Assembly: GCA_013414745.1 (NCBI GenBank)
Contig: CP058707.1
Span: 2,210,743-2,230,040, forward strand
DNA: 19,298 bases
Reading direction: 5' to 3'
Source: Bacteroidota bacterium
Lineage (GTDB): Bacteria; Bacteroidota; Bacteroidia; Chitinophagales; Chitinophagaceae
The position numbers and the translations under genes are program-made. The notes beneath the pieces were generated by a model. It did no database searches and was not told where the DNA came from. It saw only the letters and a list, made by a program, of their open reading frames with translations. Shown here in pieces: positions 11,253-19,298 of this stretch; the stretch's first letter is position 1; each line of letters opens with the position of its first letter.

Positions 11253-14200
11253 ATGAAAAAAACTTACTCTTTCTTTGTATGGTTCTCTTATCTGCTCTGT
11301 ATTCGCAGGCGCAGGTGGCCTACAATCCATTTACTCAAAACATTCACTTTGCGCCGGAGCCGACCATTTTGGTTTGAGTGTGGAACGGTTCAGCAGGTGA
11401 CTTTTACCATGGGTTTAACCACAGCCGATGATGCCAGCCAATGGCAAACTAATCCCTTGAAGGTTACCGTTTGTTTAAACGGTTTCACGTTTAATGGCCC
11501 GGCATCTTCAGTGGTGACCGGTTCATATGCGGCCAATTTTACCTGGAATTATATACTGGGTATGCCAAACTGCATTGAAGGGTTCAAAATCAGACCTTGC
11601 CTGGAACCGGAAGCAATCCTATATTGCCAAATCCATTGTCTTCAGGTCCTATTAATTTATCGATTAAAGTACCAGAAGCTTCACCGGTGGGTACTACCTT
11701 GGGTGTCAATGTTACGCTGACGGTACCAACTTACATGCAAATGTTCAACTCTGCCTCAGATGATATTGAATCAACACAAACCCAAACTTTCTGTAACTGT
11801 TATGCATTAAGTAGTGGAGGGCAAGTACAACCCGATCGGGCATTTTGCGGTTCTGGGGATATACCATTTTCACAACCCAACAAGTGGTGGTGGTTCTGGT
11901 GGCGTAATTCTTTATCAATGGCAACAATTGATTTCGGGAGTTCTGGACAGATATTTCAGGGTGCCACTAATGAAACGTATGATGCCCCCAGTGTGTCAGC
12001 AACAACTTCTATCGCCGGAAAGCCAAACGCGATTTGTGTGGCGACTGGGTGAATTCGATACCGTTGTGGTTACCATCAATGCGTTTCCAACAGCAAATGC
12101 CGGTGCCGATAAGAACCTAAATTGTACAACAACTTCAACTACCATCGGAACTGCTTCCGTGGCAGGGCATACGTATTCCTGGAGCCCTTCGAACGGATTA
12201 AGTTCAACCCTGATTGCACAGCCAACTGCCAGCCCAACCGCTACGACCAGCTATACGGTTACAGTAACCAATTCATCAACCGGTTGTACGGCTACCGATG
12301 TGGTTGTGGTGAATGTGAATACGACTCCGCCGAGTGCAAATGCGGGTCGGATAAAATTTGAACTGTACAACAACCTCAGCAACCATCGGTACTGCGGCCC
12401 TTGCCGGAAATACCTACAATTGGTCTCCTGCCAATGGATTGAGCGCAACCAATATTGCTCAACCCACTGCGATCCGGGAACCACCACGAACTATGTGGTA
12501 ACCGTAACAGGATGAATGGATGTACCGCAACGGATTTGGTGGTAGTGAATGTAAATACTACTCCACCAACGGCAAATGCGGGTCGGATAAGAATCTGAAT
12601 TGCACAACCACTTCAGCAACAATCGGTACGGCATCTGTTGCGGAAATACTGTGGTCTCCTTCCTCCAGTTGAGCTCAACGTGTGGCTCAACCTACAAATC
12701 CATCGTATTACTATACTGTTACGGTAACAGGTCCTAATGGTTGTACTGCATCAGATGTTAGTTGTGTGGTGTAAACAATACAGCGCCAAGTGCTGATGCG
12801 GTGGACAAGAACCTGAATTGTACCACGCTTCGGCTACCATCGGTACAGCATCCATGCTGGTAATACGTATAGTTGGTCACCTTCTAATGGTTTAAATTCC
12901 TGCTTTAGTTGCCCAGCCGATCGCTTCTCCGACTTCAACAACCGCATATACGGTAACCGTTACCGGAAGTAACGGATGTACGTACCGATGTGGTGATTGT
13001 GAATGTAAATACTACACCTCCGACAATGCATGAGTTGATAAGTCGTTTTGTACAACAACTTCAATAGGGTCTGCTGCACTTGCCGGAAACGCTATGCTGG
13101 AGCCCTGAAACTGGATTGAGTTCATCTTCTGCTCAAAACTGCTAACGGTTTTACAACTTACACACGGTAACCGGATCAACGGATGTACTGCAAGCGACGT
13201 TGTCGTAGTAATGTAACACTACACCTCCGGTTGCTGATGGTGGACCAAATAAGAACTTAAATTGTACAACGCCATCAACCACGATAGGTGTTGCGGCTTG
13301 ATGGCAAATACCTATAACTGGTCACCTGCTGCCGGTTTGAGTGCCACCAATGTTGCTCAACCAACAGCTTCGCCTTCTTCTACCACCATACATATAGTTA
13401 CCGGAAGTAATGGCTGTACGGCTTCTGATGTGGTTCTCGTGAATGTAAATACCCCACCAACAGCGAACGCAGATAATGATAAAACCTTAAACAACTTGAC
13501 TACTTCTGTTCAAATTGGTACACCTGCGTTGAGCGGTTATACTATTCATGGAGCCCTACTGCAGGATTGGTTCAACTACGATTGCTCAACCGACGGCATC
13601 CCCAATGCCACAACAACCTACACAGTAACTGTAACAGGAACCAACGGATGTACAGCCTCTGATGCTGTGGTGATTACGATTGATAAAGCTCCACCTGTTG
13701 AGATGCTGGTGCGGATAAGAATTTAGCGTGACTTCTACCAGTATTGGAACAGCAGCTATTCCAGGAAATACCTATTCTTGGAATCCGTCTGAGCCTCAGT
13801 TCAGCCAGCGTAGCGCAACCCCTTGCAAGTCCGGCTTCTACAACAACCTATACTGTTACTGTGACCGGCTCAAACGGATGTACGGCTACGGATGCCGTTC
13901 TGGTGAATGTAGATACGGCACCTCAAGTGCTGATGCAGGTCCGAATAAAACCCTGAATTGTACCACAACTACAACAACAATAGGAACTACTGCCTGGCCG
14001 GAAATACGTATTCATGGGCTCCTTCAACCGGATTGAGTGCAACCAATGTGGCTCAACCCGTTTCTTCTGCAACGTCTACCTTAACATATACTGTAACTGT
14101 CACAGGTAGTAATGGCTGTACGGCAACTGACGTAGTAACTGTGACTGTGAATACCACACCACCGACTGCGAATGCCGGCCCGGATAAAAATTGAATTGTG

Positions 14201-17200
14201 CAATTACTTCTTCAACAATTGGTGCCGCCGCTTCCGCAGGGAATACCTCTAGTTGGTCGCCTGCTGCGGGTTTAAGCGCGACAAATGTTGCCCAACCTAT
14301 TGCTTCCCCAGCTCAAACTACTACTTATACCGTAGTTGTGACAGGAGCCAATGGTTGTACTGCAACCGATGAGGTGACTGTTTCGTAGATCTAACCACCC
14401 GACAGTCGATGCCGGTCCGGATAAAAACTTAAATTGTACGACAACATCTGCCAGTATCGGTACAGTAGCCGTACCTGGTTATACGTATAGCTGGTCTCCA
14501 GCCACCGGATTAAATTCAGTGTTAACTGCACAACCTCTGGCATCTCCTACAGCGACTACAAGTTATACCGTGACGGTTACCGGAACGAATGGCTGCACGG
14601 CAACCGATGTTGTCATTGTGAATGTCAATACTACACCTCCATCAGCAGATGCAGGTCCGGATAAAGATGTTTGTTCATTGAACGCTGTACAAATCGGAAC
14701 ATCTGCCATTGCCGGAAACACCTATAGCTGGTCGCCCGCTACTGCATTGAGTGCTACTAACATTGCACAACCTACGGCGAATCCTTCAACCACTACAAGT
14801 TATACCGTAACGGTCACCGGATCAAATGGTTGTACTTCAACCGATGTGGTTCTGGTACAGTTTAAAGAAGGAACGGTTGGTAATTATGTTTGACAGACGT
14901 GAATGGTGATGGTATCAATAATGAATCTGCCTCACAAGGTATCAACGGATTAAATGTTGAATTGTATAGTGTTGGTTTGGATAATACCCAGGGAACCTCT
15001 GACGATCAATTACTGCAAACAACTACAACAGCTAATAACACCAACGGAAATCCGGGGTACTATGCATTTAAAATTTGTTCAAACGGAAGTTATTATATCA
15101 AATTCCCAACCGCTGCGAATAGTAATTCGCAATTAACCACCCAAACTACCACAGCGGCAACGGATAATAATTCAGATGCAGGTATTGCCGATGGTTTATC
15201 GCCTGTATTTGCGATCGATCCTTCCGGAAGTGGAGTAGCTAAAAATAATTCAACCATTGATGCCGGATACATTTCACTCTTGTCGTTAGGAAATTTGGTT
15301 TGGCAAGATGCCGATCGCGACGGAACGAAGGATATTACTGAATCAGGATTGGATGGTGCAACGGTTTATTTGTATCAGGATGCCGACAACAACGGTACAC
15401 CGGATGGGAATGCCTTGAGCACTACAACAACCAGCAATGGGGCTTGTATGTATTTAATGGGTTAACTCCTGGTAAATATATTGTTGGTGTGATGCCTCCT
15501 GTACCATCTACTGGAAATCCTTTGTGAGTAGCCAGAATGGTGAAGAAGCCAACGCCGATTTAAATGGCGATAATAATGATAATGGAGTTTCTACTTTGTT
15601 AGAATCACCTATAGTAGCACAGTCACATTAAGTCCGGGTGCAGAGCCTTTGAGTGAAATACCGAATAATGCGGTTTCTTCCGATGCGAATGCGAATCTGA
15701 CTGTTGACTTTGCCTTCTACCAACCGGTGAATTTATTGGTACGGTCTTCATTGATACCAATGGCGCTACCAATGTGGATGGTACCGGAACAGGAAGTGCG
15801 GGATCACACCACTTTATGCCAACCTCATTGATCCTTCCGGTTTTGTGATTGCCGTGGTTCCTGTAAATCCGAATGGAACTTATCAATTTAATGATGTGAC
15901 CCCGAATTCAAATTATTGTGTCGTGCTTTCTACCAGTGCCGGAAATATTGGTAGTCCGGCACCATCAACTGCCCTACCTGTTGGATGGAAAATGTTTCAG
16001 AAGATTGTTGCGATAACAGTGGTAACGATGGAACGACCGATGGCAAGACATGTTTTGCCGTAGGTGCTACCGATGTACAGAATATCAACTTTGGTATTAC
16101 TCAACCATTGTCTCTGGGTAATTTGGTTTGGAATGATTTGGACCGTGATGGTGTGAAAGATGCCAATGAAACAGGCATCGAAAACGCTGTGGTATACTTA
16201 TATGAAGATGTCAATAATGATTGTCTGGCTGACGGTCCTGCGATTCAAACGACCACAACCAATGTGAATGGTTTGTATGTATTCACCGATTTAAATCCGG
16301 GTAAATACATTGTTGGTGTAGTGCCACCGGCAATTTCCGGAGGAAGTTATACCAGCAGTGCGAGGGTGAAGAAGCAGACCCGAATCTGGATGGTGATAAT
16401 AATGATAATGGAACTGTTCAGGTGGGTACTGAAACACGTACTTGTGCCGTAGCCCTTTCTGCTGGTACAGAACCAAACGGTGAAACACCGAATAATGGTA
16501 TCGTTCCTGATGCGAATGCAAATCTGACTGTTGATTTTGGATTCTTTGTTTGTCCGAACAACTGGGCTCCGGTTACAGTATCTGTTTGCGCAGGTACTAC
16601 CGTAAACCTGACCACTCTGGAACCTGTTGGATATACCGGGGTGTTTGGTACAACAATGGAAATGTAGTCACCAATACCACTGTTTCTGTAGGAACCTATA
16701 CGTATACCTATACAAACGGAACCTGTATGGCGAGTGGAACGTTTAACCTGGTACCTCAAATACCTGATTACGCGCCACAAATAACCATTACACCGGGTGT
16801 GATTAATGGTGCTAAGCCGGTACGTGTTGTGATTCGTGTGGATGAGTTGTTGAATATGAATTCATGTACTCCGGTTTACGTGTTTGTGCCTCGTTTGGAA
16901 CCACGTTATTCCTTCACCTGGAATCCGACCGCCACACAAATTGGTACCGGACCTACCGGAGCCGTGAATAACCCGGCCTGGCAGTTCTTCACTTCCAATC
17001 CGAATTTCTATGTGTGGAAATATATCGGTCAAGCAACCTTCCCGGCATTGGGTAGTTCAAAACTCGGTTTTGCCGGAACGTATGATCCGAACAACACGGA
17101 TGGATCAACCACCTTCTCAGTACAGATATATCAGGGAAGTGGCGGAGAAACCAATTTAACAAACAACACGGATTCAGAGGAATTAATCTACTTCCGTAAC

Positions 17201-17203
17201 TAA
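11253..17203 (+). CDS. Giant secreted repeat protein B (adhesin-like), frame-disrupted
   Basis: This gene is about 1,980 codons in principle. The ATG at 11253 opens MKKTYSFFV; after one frame slip near 11280 it continues MVLLSALYSQAQ, making a signal peptide before VAYNPFTQNIHF. Domains in order: an N-terminal domain homologous to that of the small T9SS partners (11310-11810); one divergent Cys-rich YRR module (about 11826-12075); about twelve PKD/Ig-like repeats (12088-14865); four SdrD-B-like domains (14866-16550); and the C-terminal domain shared with protein A, ending ELIYFRN with TAA at 17201-17203. Like protein A it lacks a visible T9SS sorting domain. It is followed after 35 nt by the small T9SS partner. 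Relative to protein A the PKD array is slightly longer, the SdrD-B array is half as long and the N-terminus is a different domain. A surface adhesin or stalk role is inferred. Confidence 0.7.
11597..12052 (+). CDS. Segment of protein B: end of the N-terminal domain
   Basis: This open frame reads PGTGSNPILPNPLSSGPINLSIKVPEASPVGTTLGVNVTLTVPTY and ends QTQTFC, residue by residue parallel to the small partners' PDPLFPDPLSSGEIRVKLKVPETSP and QTQTFC. It then enters the single YRR-type module in broken frames. It is part of giant gene B. Confidence 0.5.
   Translation: MPGTGSNPILPNPLSSGPINLSIKVPEASPVGTTLGVNVTLTVPTYMQMFNSASDDIESTQTQTFCNCYALSSGGQVQPDRAFCGSGDIPFSQPNKWWWFWWRNSLSMATIDFGSSGQIFQGATNETYDAPSVSATTSIAGKPNAICVATG
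11826..12075 (+). repeat. Single divergent Cys-rich YRR module in protein B
   Basis: Across three frames the text reads FCGSGDIP, a Gly-rich SGGGSGG, ILYQWQQ, IFQGATNETYDAPSVSATT, then YRRKAKRDLCGDWVNS and TVVVTI. This parallels CGTS, YMW, GANGATYDPPVITQTT, YRRCARRAGC..WPGESNW of protein A. The Cys pair RDLC differs from CARRAGC by lacking the first Cys. It links the N-terminal domain to the PKD array. Confidence 0.5.
12088..14865 (+). repeat. Array of about twelve PKD/Ig-like repeats in protein B
   Basis: The unit is the same as in protein A (NAGADKNLNCTTTSTTIG, YSWSPSNGLSST, YTVTVTNSSTGCTATD). Approximate starts are 12088, 12331, 12570, 12785, 13018, 13225, 13452, 13692, 13921, 14161, 14397 and 14640. 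Units here are individually diverged, with no alternation of a GGNGG subtype. Between about 12490 and 13260 the reading frame breaks every 30-100 bp, mostly by single-base losses, while LNCTT, WSP and NGCTA motifs stay recognisable. The last unit (DAGPDKDVCSLNAVQIGTSA) matches the last unit of protein A (DKDVCSLNSVVIGTPA), so array ends are orthologous. Confidence 0.65.
14519..14893 (+). CDS. Open segment of protein B: last PKD repeats into the SdrD-B array
   Basis: These 124 residues without a break cover TAQPLASPTATTSYTVTVTG to the final PKD unit with its distinctive DVCSLNAVQIGTSAIAGN, then VLVQFKEGTVGN, the junction to the first SdrD-B-like domain. One base missing near 14885-14892 (expected VWTDVNGDG) ends the frame. 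Confidence 0.45.
   Translation: MLTAQPLASPTATTSYTVTVTGTNGCTATDVVIVNVNTTPPSADAGPDKDVCSLNAVQIGTSAIAGNTYSWSPATALSATNIAQPTANPSTTTSYTVTVTGSNGCTSTDVVLVQFKEGTVGNYV
14890..15465 (+). CDS. Open segment of protein B: first two SdrD-B-like domains
   Basis: These 191 residues carry DVNGDGINNESASQGINGLN, YYIKFPTAANSN, the SPVFAIDPSGSGVAKNNSTI stretch and the second domain with SLGNLVWQDADRDG and TVYLYQDADNNGTPDG. One base is lost near 15440 (expected GLYVFNGLTPGKYIVGV). It aligns with 4968-5560 of protein A and helps locate the indel near 5165 there. Confidence 0.55.
   Translation: MTDVNGDGINNESASQGINGLNVELYSVGLDNTQGTSDDQLLQTTTTANNTNGNPGYYAFKICSNGSYYIKFPTAANSNSQLTTQTTTAATDNNSDAGIADGLSPVFAIDPSGSGVAKNNSTIDAGYISLLSLGNLVWQDADRDGTKDITESGLDGATVYLYQDADNNGTPDGNALSTTTTSNGACMYLMG
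15985..16452 (+). CDS. Open segment of protein B: EDCCD loop and last SdrD-B-like domain
   Basis: These 155 residues open ENVSEDCCDNSGNDGTTDG, continue VGATDVQNINFGITQPLSLG and the canonical domain NLVWNDLDRDGVKD, YEDVNNDCLADGP, YIVGVVPPA. The frame is lost near 16363 (expected ASEGEEADPNLDGDNNDNG). This segment gives the clearest reading of the EDCCD loop leading directly into the next SdrD-B-like unit. Confidence 0.5.
   Translation: MENVSEDCCDNSGNDGTTDGKTCFAVGATDVQNINFGITQPLSLGNLVWNDLDRDGVKDANETGIENAVVYLYEDVNNDCLADGPAIQTTTTNVNGLYVFTDLNPGKYIVGVVPPAISGGSYTSSARVKKQTRIWMVIIMIMELFRWVLKHVLVP
16550..17203 (+). CDS. C-terminal domain of protein B
   Basis: This nearly unbroken frame runs to the stop and is the clean version of the C-terminal domain of both giants. 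From VWYNNGNVVTNTTVSVGTYT it continues FNLVPQIPDY, PVRVVIRVDELLNMNS, RYSFTWNPTATQIGTG, WKYIGQATFPALGSSKLGF, DPNNTDGSTTFSVQIYQG and ends SEELIYFRN. The first 30 or so residues of this frame are shifted; the true upstream text is CPNNWAPVTVSVCAGTTVN in another frame. The fold looks all-beta. I do not recognise the family, and no sorting-domain motif is present. Confidence 0.6.
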   Translation: MSEQLGSGYSICLRRYYRKPDHSGTCWIYRGVWYNNGNVVTNTTVSVGTYTYTYTNGTCMASGTFNLVPQIPDYAPQITITPGVINGAKPVRVVIRVDELLNMNSCTPVYVFVPRLEPRYSFTWNPTATQIGTGPTGAVNNPAWQFFTSNPNFYVWKYIGQATFPALGSSKLGFAGTYDPNNTDGSTTFSVQIYQGSGGETNLTNNTDSEELIYFRN

Positions 17204-17238
17204 AAATAATTTCATTCTTCAACGATAAAAACAAGAAA

Positions 17239-18507
17239 ATGAAAAAGATACAATTGATCGTATTCGCCCTTCTGCTGAGTGTAGGAGGAGCCCTGGCCCA
17301 GACCGCCTACAATCCGTTCACGCAGAACATCCACTTTGAACCTGAACCAACGGTGATTGGCTTCTCTTGTGGAGATACCCCGGATGTCGTATTCACGATG
17401 GGCTTAACCACTGCCGACAATGCGACGCAATGGCAAACGAATCCATTAACGATTACCATTTGTGTATCCGGATTTACGATGGAAGGCCCTGCCAGCACAG
17501 TGGTCAGTGGTGCTTACGCGAGCAATTTCGATTGGGAATATGATTCCTTTGCCCCGAATTGTTTGGTAGGTGTTCAAAAACAAACGCTGATCGGAACGGG
17601 TCCTGATCCTTTATTCCCGGATCCCTTATCCAGCGGAGAGATTCGTGTGAAACTGAAAGTACCTGAAACCTCACCGATCAGTACCGTACTGGCCGTAAAT
17701 GTGAACTTACAGGTTCCGGGTTACATGAATCAGTTTAACTCACAGAGTGATGATAATGAAGCGACACAAACGCAAACCTTTTGTTCGTTAAAAATCAGCG
17801 GTCATGTGTATAACGATACCACGAATGATGCGACCACCCAGGACAATATGGTGAATGGTCCGGTGATTTACAACCCAAAGGATACCCAATTGTTTGCGCA
17901 TTTGATGAGTCCATCGGGTGTGGTATTGGCCATCGTGCCAATCGGCCAGGATGGTTACTATGAGTTTTTGAATGTGCCTCCGAGCAGTGGCAGTACGCCT
18001 ATCAACTATTCCGTGGTATTAAGTATCAACCAGGGAACAGTAGGCGGTCAGGCACCAGTGATCGAATTGCCATCGACCTGGATTCATACGGGTGAAGATT
18101 GTTGTGATCGGATTGGTGATGATGGCGTATCCGACGGAACGATAGAGGTACCGGTTACAAATTTCAGTCGTCAGAATGTTGATTTTGGAATCTGGACGCC
18201 TACGCCAACGGGTCCCTTACCGACCACGTACAAAGATTTTTATGTGAGTGCGTTTAATTGTCAGGGTGTATTAAGTTGGACGACAACGATGGAACAGAAC
18301 ACCTCGCATGTAGAGATTTATCGCAAGGATATGAAAGGTGGCGTGTTTAATAAGATAGGCGTGGTACTTGCAGCGGGCAATAGCTCAACGCCTAAGACGT
18401 ATAGCTATGTAGATAAAGAAGTGCAGAGTCAGGAAGAGTTGTATGAGTACCAATTACGATTTGTAGACATCGATCAGAAATGGAGTTTATCCGAGATCGC
18501 AGTCTGA
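17239..18507 (+). CDS. Open main segment of the T9SS partner, copy B
   Basis: As printed, this 422-residue frame contains everything except the sorting domain and ends in the aberrant SEIAV. Taken literally it would be a secreted protein with a signal peptide but no T9SS signal, and would stay in the periplasm. I think the break is a single missing base. Confidence 0.6.
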   Translation: MKKIQLIVFALLLSVGGALAQTAYNPFTQNIHFEPEPTVIGFSCGDTPDVVFTMGLTTADNATQWQTNPLTITICVSGFTMEGPASTVVSGAYASNFDWEYDSFAPNCLVGVQKQTLIGTGPDPLFPDPLSSGEIRVKLKVPETSPISTVLAVNVNLQVPGYMNQFNSQSDDNEATQTQTFCSLKISGHVYNDTTNDATTQDNMVNGPVIYNPKDTQLFAHLMSPSGVVLAIVPIGQDGYYEFLNVPPSSGSTPINYSVVLSINQGTVGGQAPVIELPSTWIHTGEDCCDRIGDDGVSDGTIEVPVTNFSRQNVDFGIWTPTPTGPLPTTYKDFYVSAFNCQGVLSWTTTMEQNTSHVEIYRKDMKGGVFNKIGVVLAAGNSSTPKTYSYVDKEVQSQEELYEYQLRFVDIDQKWSLSEIAV

Positions 18508-18787
18508 AGATGGATTGTGGAGGTCCATCGGCAGAAGTGCTGGTATTCCCGAATCCTGCGAAGAGTCAGGTGAATGTGGTTTATCTGGCTGAAGAAGAGG
18601 GACAGATATTGGAGTTGGATGTGGTAGACCTGGCAGGTCGTAAAATTGCCGGTAAAGGTGTAGAGTTGAAAGCGGGGAATAATGTAATTAACCTGGATAT
18701 CAGCAGCATCGCAACGGGCCAATACTTTTACGCTATAGTGTGGCTGAAACCGGAACGAAGGGTTCGGTGAAGTTCCTGAAAGACTAA
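17239..18787 (+). CDS. T9SS-sorted secreted partner protein, copy B
   Basis: The architecture is the same as copy A and nearly identical to it: signal peptide MKKIQLIVFALLLSVGGALA, the N-terminal AYNPFTQNIHF domain, the SdrD-B-like domain with the GEDCCDRIGDDGVSDG loop, the Fn3-like domain and the T9SS sorting domain. It is continuous to residue 422 (end 18507). There one base is missing near 18498, since IDQKWSLSEI should continue RSLKMDCGG, the usual (Y/L)SEIR.V hinge before a sorting domain. The sorting domain then lies in the frame 18480-18770. A second missing base near 18740 separates it from ETGTKGSVKFLKD and TAA at 18785-18787. Restoring two bases gives 1551 nt, 516 residues, exactly as for copy A. 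The pairing with the giant gene and the 35-nt spacing indicate one transcript. Confidence 0.85.
18480..18770 (+). CDS. Detached T9SS sorting-domain segment, copy B
   Basis: These 96 residues from a non-authentic ATG carry KMDCGGPSAEVLVFPNPAKS through TGQYFYAIV. The terminal WLKPERRVR is a one-base slip from VAETGTKGSVKFLKD. It is the C-terminus of the 17239 gene. Confidence 0.55.
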   Translation: MEFIRDRSLKMDCGGPSAEVLVFPNPAKSQVNVVYLAEEEGQILELDVVDLAGRKIAGKGVELKAGNNVINLDISSIATGQYFYAIVWLKPERRVR

Positions 18788-18813
18788 ACTAAACAATAAA
18801 TAACCACTAAGAG

Positions 18814-18840
18814 AACCCGTTGCCATGCAGCGGGTTTTTT
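18814..18840 (+). terminator. Rho-independent terminator after cassette B
   Basis: AACCCG, T, TGC (18814-18823) pairs with GCA, G, CGGGTT (18827-18836) around the loop CAT, one pair being T-G, and is followed by a T-run to 18840. It begins 27 nt after the stop codon of the small gene. It differs in sequence from the terminator of cassette A. Confidence 0.85.
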
Positions 18841-19092
18841 CGGGTTATGTAGTATTCAATATGATTTTCGATTATGACAACAACGAAAGTAATCATTGCT
18901 CAATCATTTAACTGATACTTGTAAAGCATGAAGCTTCTACTGCTACAACTAGTTCCCTACGTTGAATCGCGCCGGGATTGCAGTGGTATGCCCGCAACAG
19001 ATTAAATGGAGATTATGAACTTCATGGTTGGGCGGGCATAGGAACGGAAAGCCAGGAAAACGCTGTTGAATGCCGTAATTGGATGATCGCCC
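18841..19092. other. Intergenic region between convergent genes
   Basis: No supported gene is visible. TATGCCCGC (18987-18995) and GCGGGCATA (19032-19040) form a perfect 9-bp inverted repeat 36 nt apart, with flanking AAC and GTT almost extending it. It is downstream of the minus-strand gene but has no T-run on either side. Confidence 0.4.
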
Positions 19093-19298
19093 TTATTTAT
19101 AATACGGCGAAATCATTACATACACCACCACGCCGGTAATGGCTACATAAAGCCAAACAGGAAACGTATAGCGAACCAACTTCTTGTGTTTATCATATTC
19201 AGCGGTCAGGCCACGATAAGCACTGAATAGCACAAAAGGCATTACAATGCCGGCCAGGGTGATATGGGTGCTGATAATAAAATAGTATACGTAACGCA
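19093..19298 (-). CDS. DUF420 family membrane protein, C-terminal part (partial)
   Basis: On the minus strand the frame is open from the window edge to TAA at 19093-19095, giving 67 residues. It begins RYVYYFIISTHITLAGIVMP, continues FVLFSAYRGLTAEYDKHKK and ends FPVWLYVAITGVVVYVMISPYYK. Two hydrophobic segments flank a charged loop, and the H-IxLAGIV.P, AYRGL..(E)Y..H and (P).WLYV..TGVVVY blocks are typical of DUF420 (PF04238, YozB/CtaM-like). These are small inner-membrane proteins usually encoded near cytochrome c oxidase assembly genes (cyoE, sco). The N-terminus lies outside the window. The gene is convergent with the adhesin cassettes and unrelated to them. Confidence 0.75.
   Translation of the reverse strand, partial: RYVYYFIISTHITLAGIVMPFVLFSAYRGLTAEYDKHKKLVRYTFPVWLYVAITGVVVYVMISPYYK

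Larger units (their letters stand above)
14866..16550 (+). repeat. Array of four SdrD-B-like domains in protein B
   Basis: Canonical units open near 14868 (GTVGNYV..VNGDGINNE), 15285 (LGNLVWQDADRDGTKD) and 16107 (LGNLVWNDLDRDGVKD). A second-type unit opens near 15728 (GTVFIDTNGATNVDGTGTGSAG) and ends in the EDCCDNSGNDGTTDG loop from 16000. D-rich loops of the calcium type are present in each. This array corresponds to domains 1, 2, one second-type and the last canonical domain of protein A; the extra pairs of protein A are absent. Confidence 0.7.
15995..18785 (+). repeat. Cassette duplication, right arm (about 2.8 kb)
   Basis: This is the partner of 7735-10512, covering the last SdrD-B-like domain and C-terminal domain of giant gene B, the identical 35-nt spacer and the whole small gene. 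Differences in the small gene are few and mostly synonymous. Similarity stops at the small gene's stop codon; the two downstream terminators are unrelated in sequence. Confidence 0.8.

Noticed and set aside
541..18787. Programmed frameshifting as an explanation for the many frame changes
   Set aside because: Breaks number in the dozens, occur at unrelated sequence contexts, differ between the two copies and go in both directions. No slippery-site plus structure pattern repeats.
18928..19005. Short plus-strand frame starting MKLLLLQLV
   Set aside because: Only 25 residues, no ribosome-binding or promoter signal, no similarity I recognise and no coding texture beyond the Leu run.
18987..19040. 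TATGCCCGC/GCGGGCATA inverted repeat as insertion-sequence end or terminator
   Set aside because: The arms are 36 nt apart, there is no T-run on either side, no transposase and no target duplication. Noted in the intergenic entry only.

Overview
The window looks like chromosomal DNA of a Bacteroidota bacterium. Three signs support this: a Por-type (type IX, T9SS) C-terminal sorting domain; very large secreted proteins built from PKD/Ig-like and SdrD-B-like repeats; and promoter boxes of the Bacteroidota form (TTTG - 18 nt - TACATTTG). The flanks agree. The left edge carries the last 52 codons of a protein resembling the gliding-motility lipoprotein GldB. The right edge carries, on the minus strand, the C-terminal part of a DUF420 membrane protein of the cytochrome-oxidase-assembly type. 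I cannot name the genus.

The body (541-18787) is two tandem copies of one two-gene cassette, all on the plus strand. Cassette A is a giant adhesin-like gene (541-8935, about 2,800 codons) followed 35 nt later by a 516-residue T9SS cargo protein (8971-10514) and a strong hairpin terminator (10536-10565). Cassette B is a second giant gene (11253-17203, about 1,980 codons), again followed after 35 nt by an almost identical 516-residue protein (17239-18787) and its own terminator (18814-18840). The giant proteins combine a signal peptide, an N-terminal recognition region, one or two Cys-rich 'YRR' modules, 10 to 12 PKD/Ig-like repeats of about 81 residues, 4 to 8 SdrD-B-like domains and a shared C-terminal domain. 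Neither giant shows a recognisable T9SS sorting domain, while both small partners have one. The giant of cassette B begins with the same N-terminal domain as the small partners, whereas the giant of cassette A begins with a carbohydrate-binding-like domain.

Almost every gene here is broken by 1-2 nt insertions or deletions while repeat texture, domain order and codon pattern stay intact. Comparing the two small genes, undoing the inferred indels brings both to exactly 1551 nt, so I read most breaks as sequence or assembly error in repeat-rich DNA rather than pseudogene decay. I therefore annotate four intact-in-principle genes and also list the longest uninterrupted coding segments.

The intercassette region (10566-11160) contains a GC-rich patch that can fold as a multi-branched RNA inside otherwise AT-rich DNA. 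It is the best candidate for something undescribed outside the protein genes. The working model, an inference, is a surface system in which a long repetitive, probably calcium-stabilised adhesin is co-expressed with a short T9SS-sorted partner that may anchor it or act with it.
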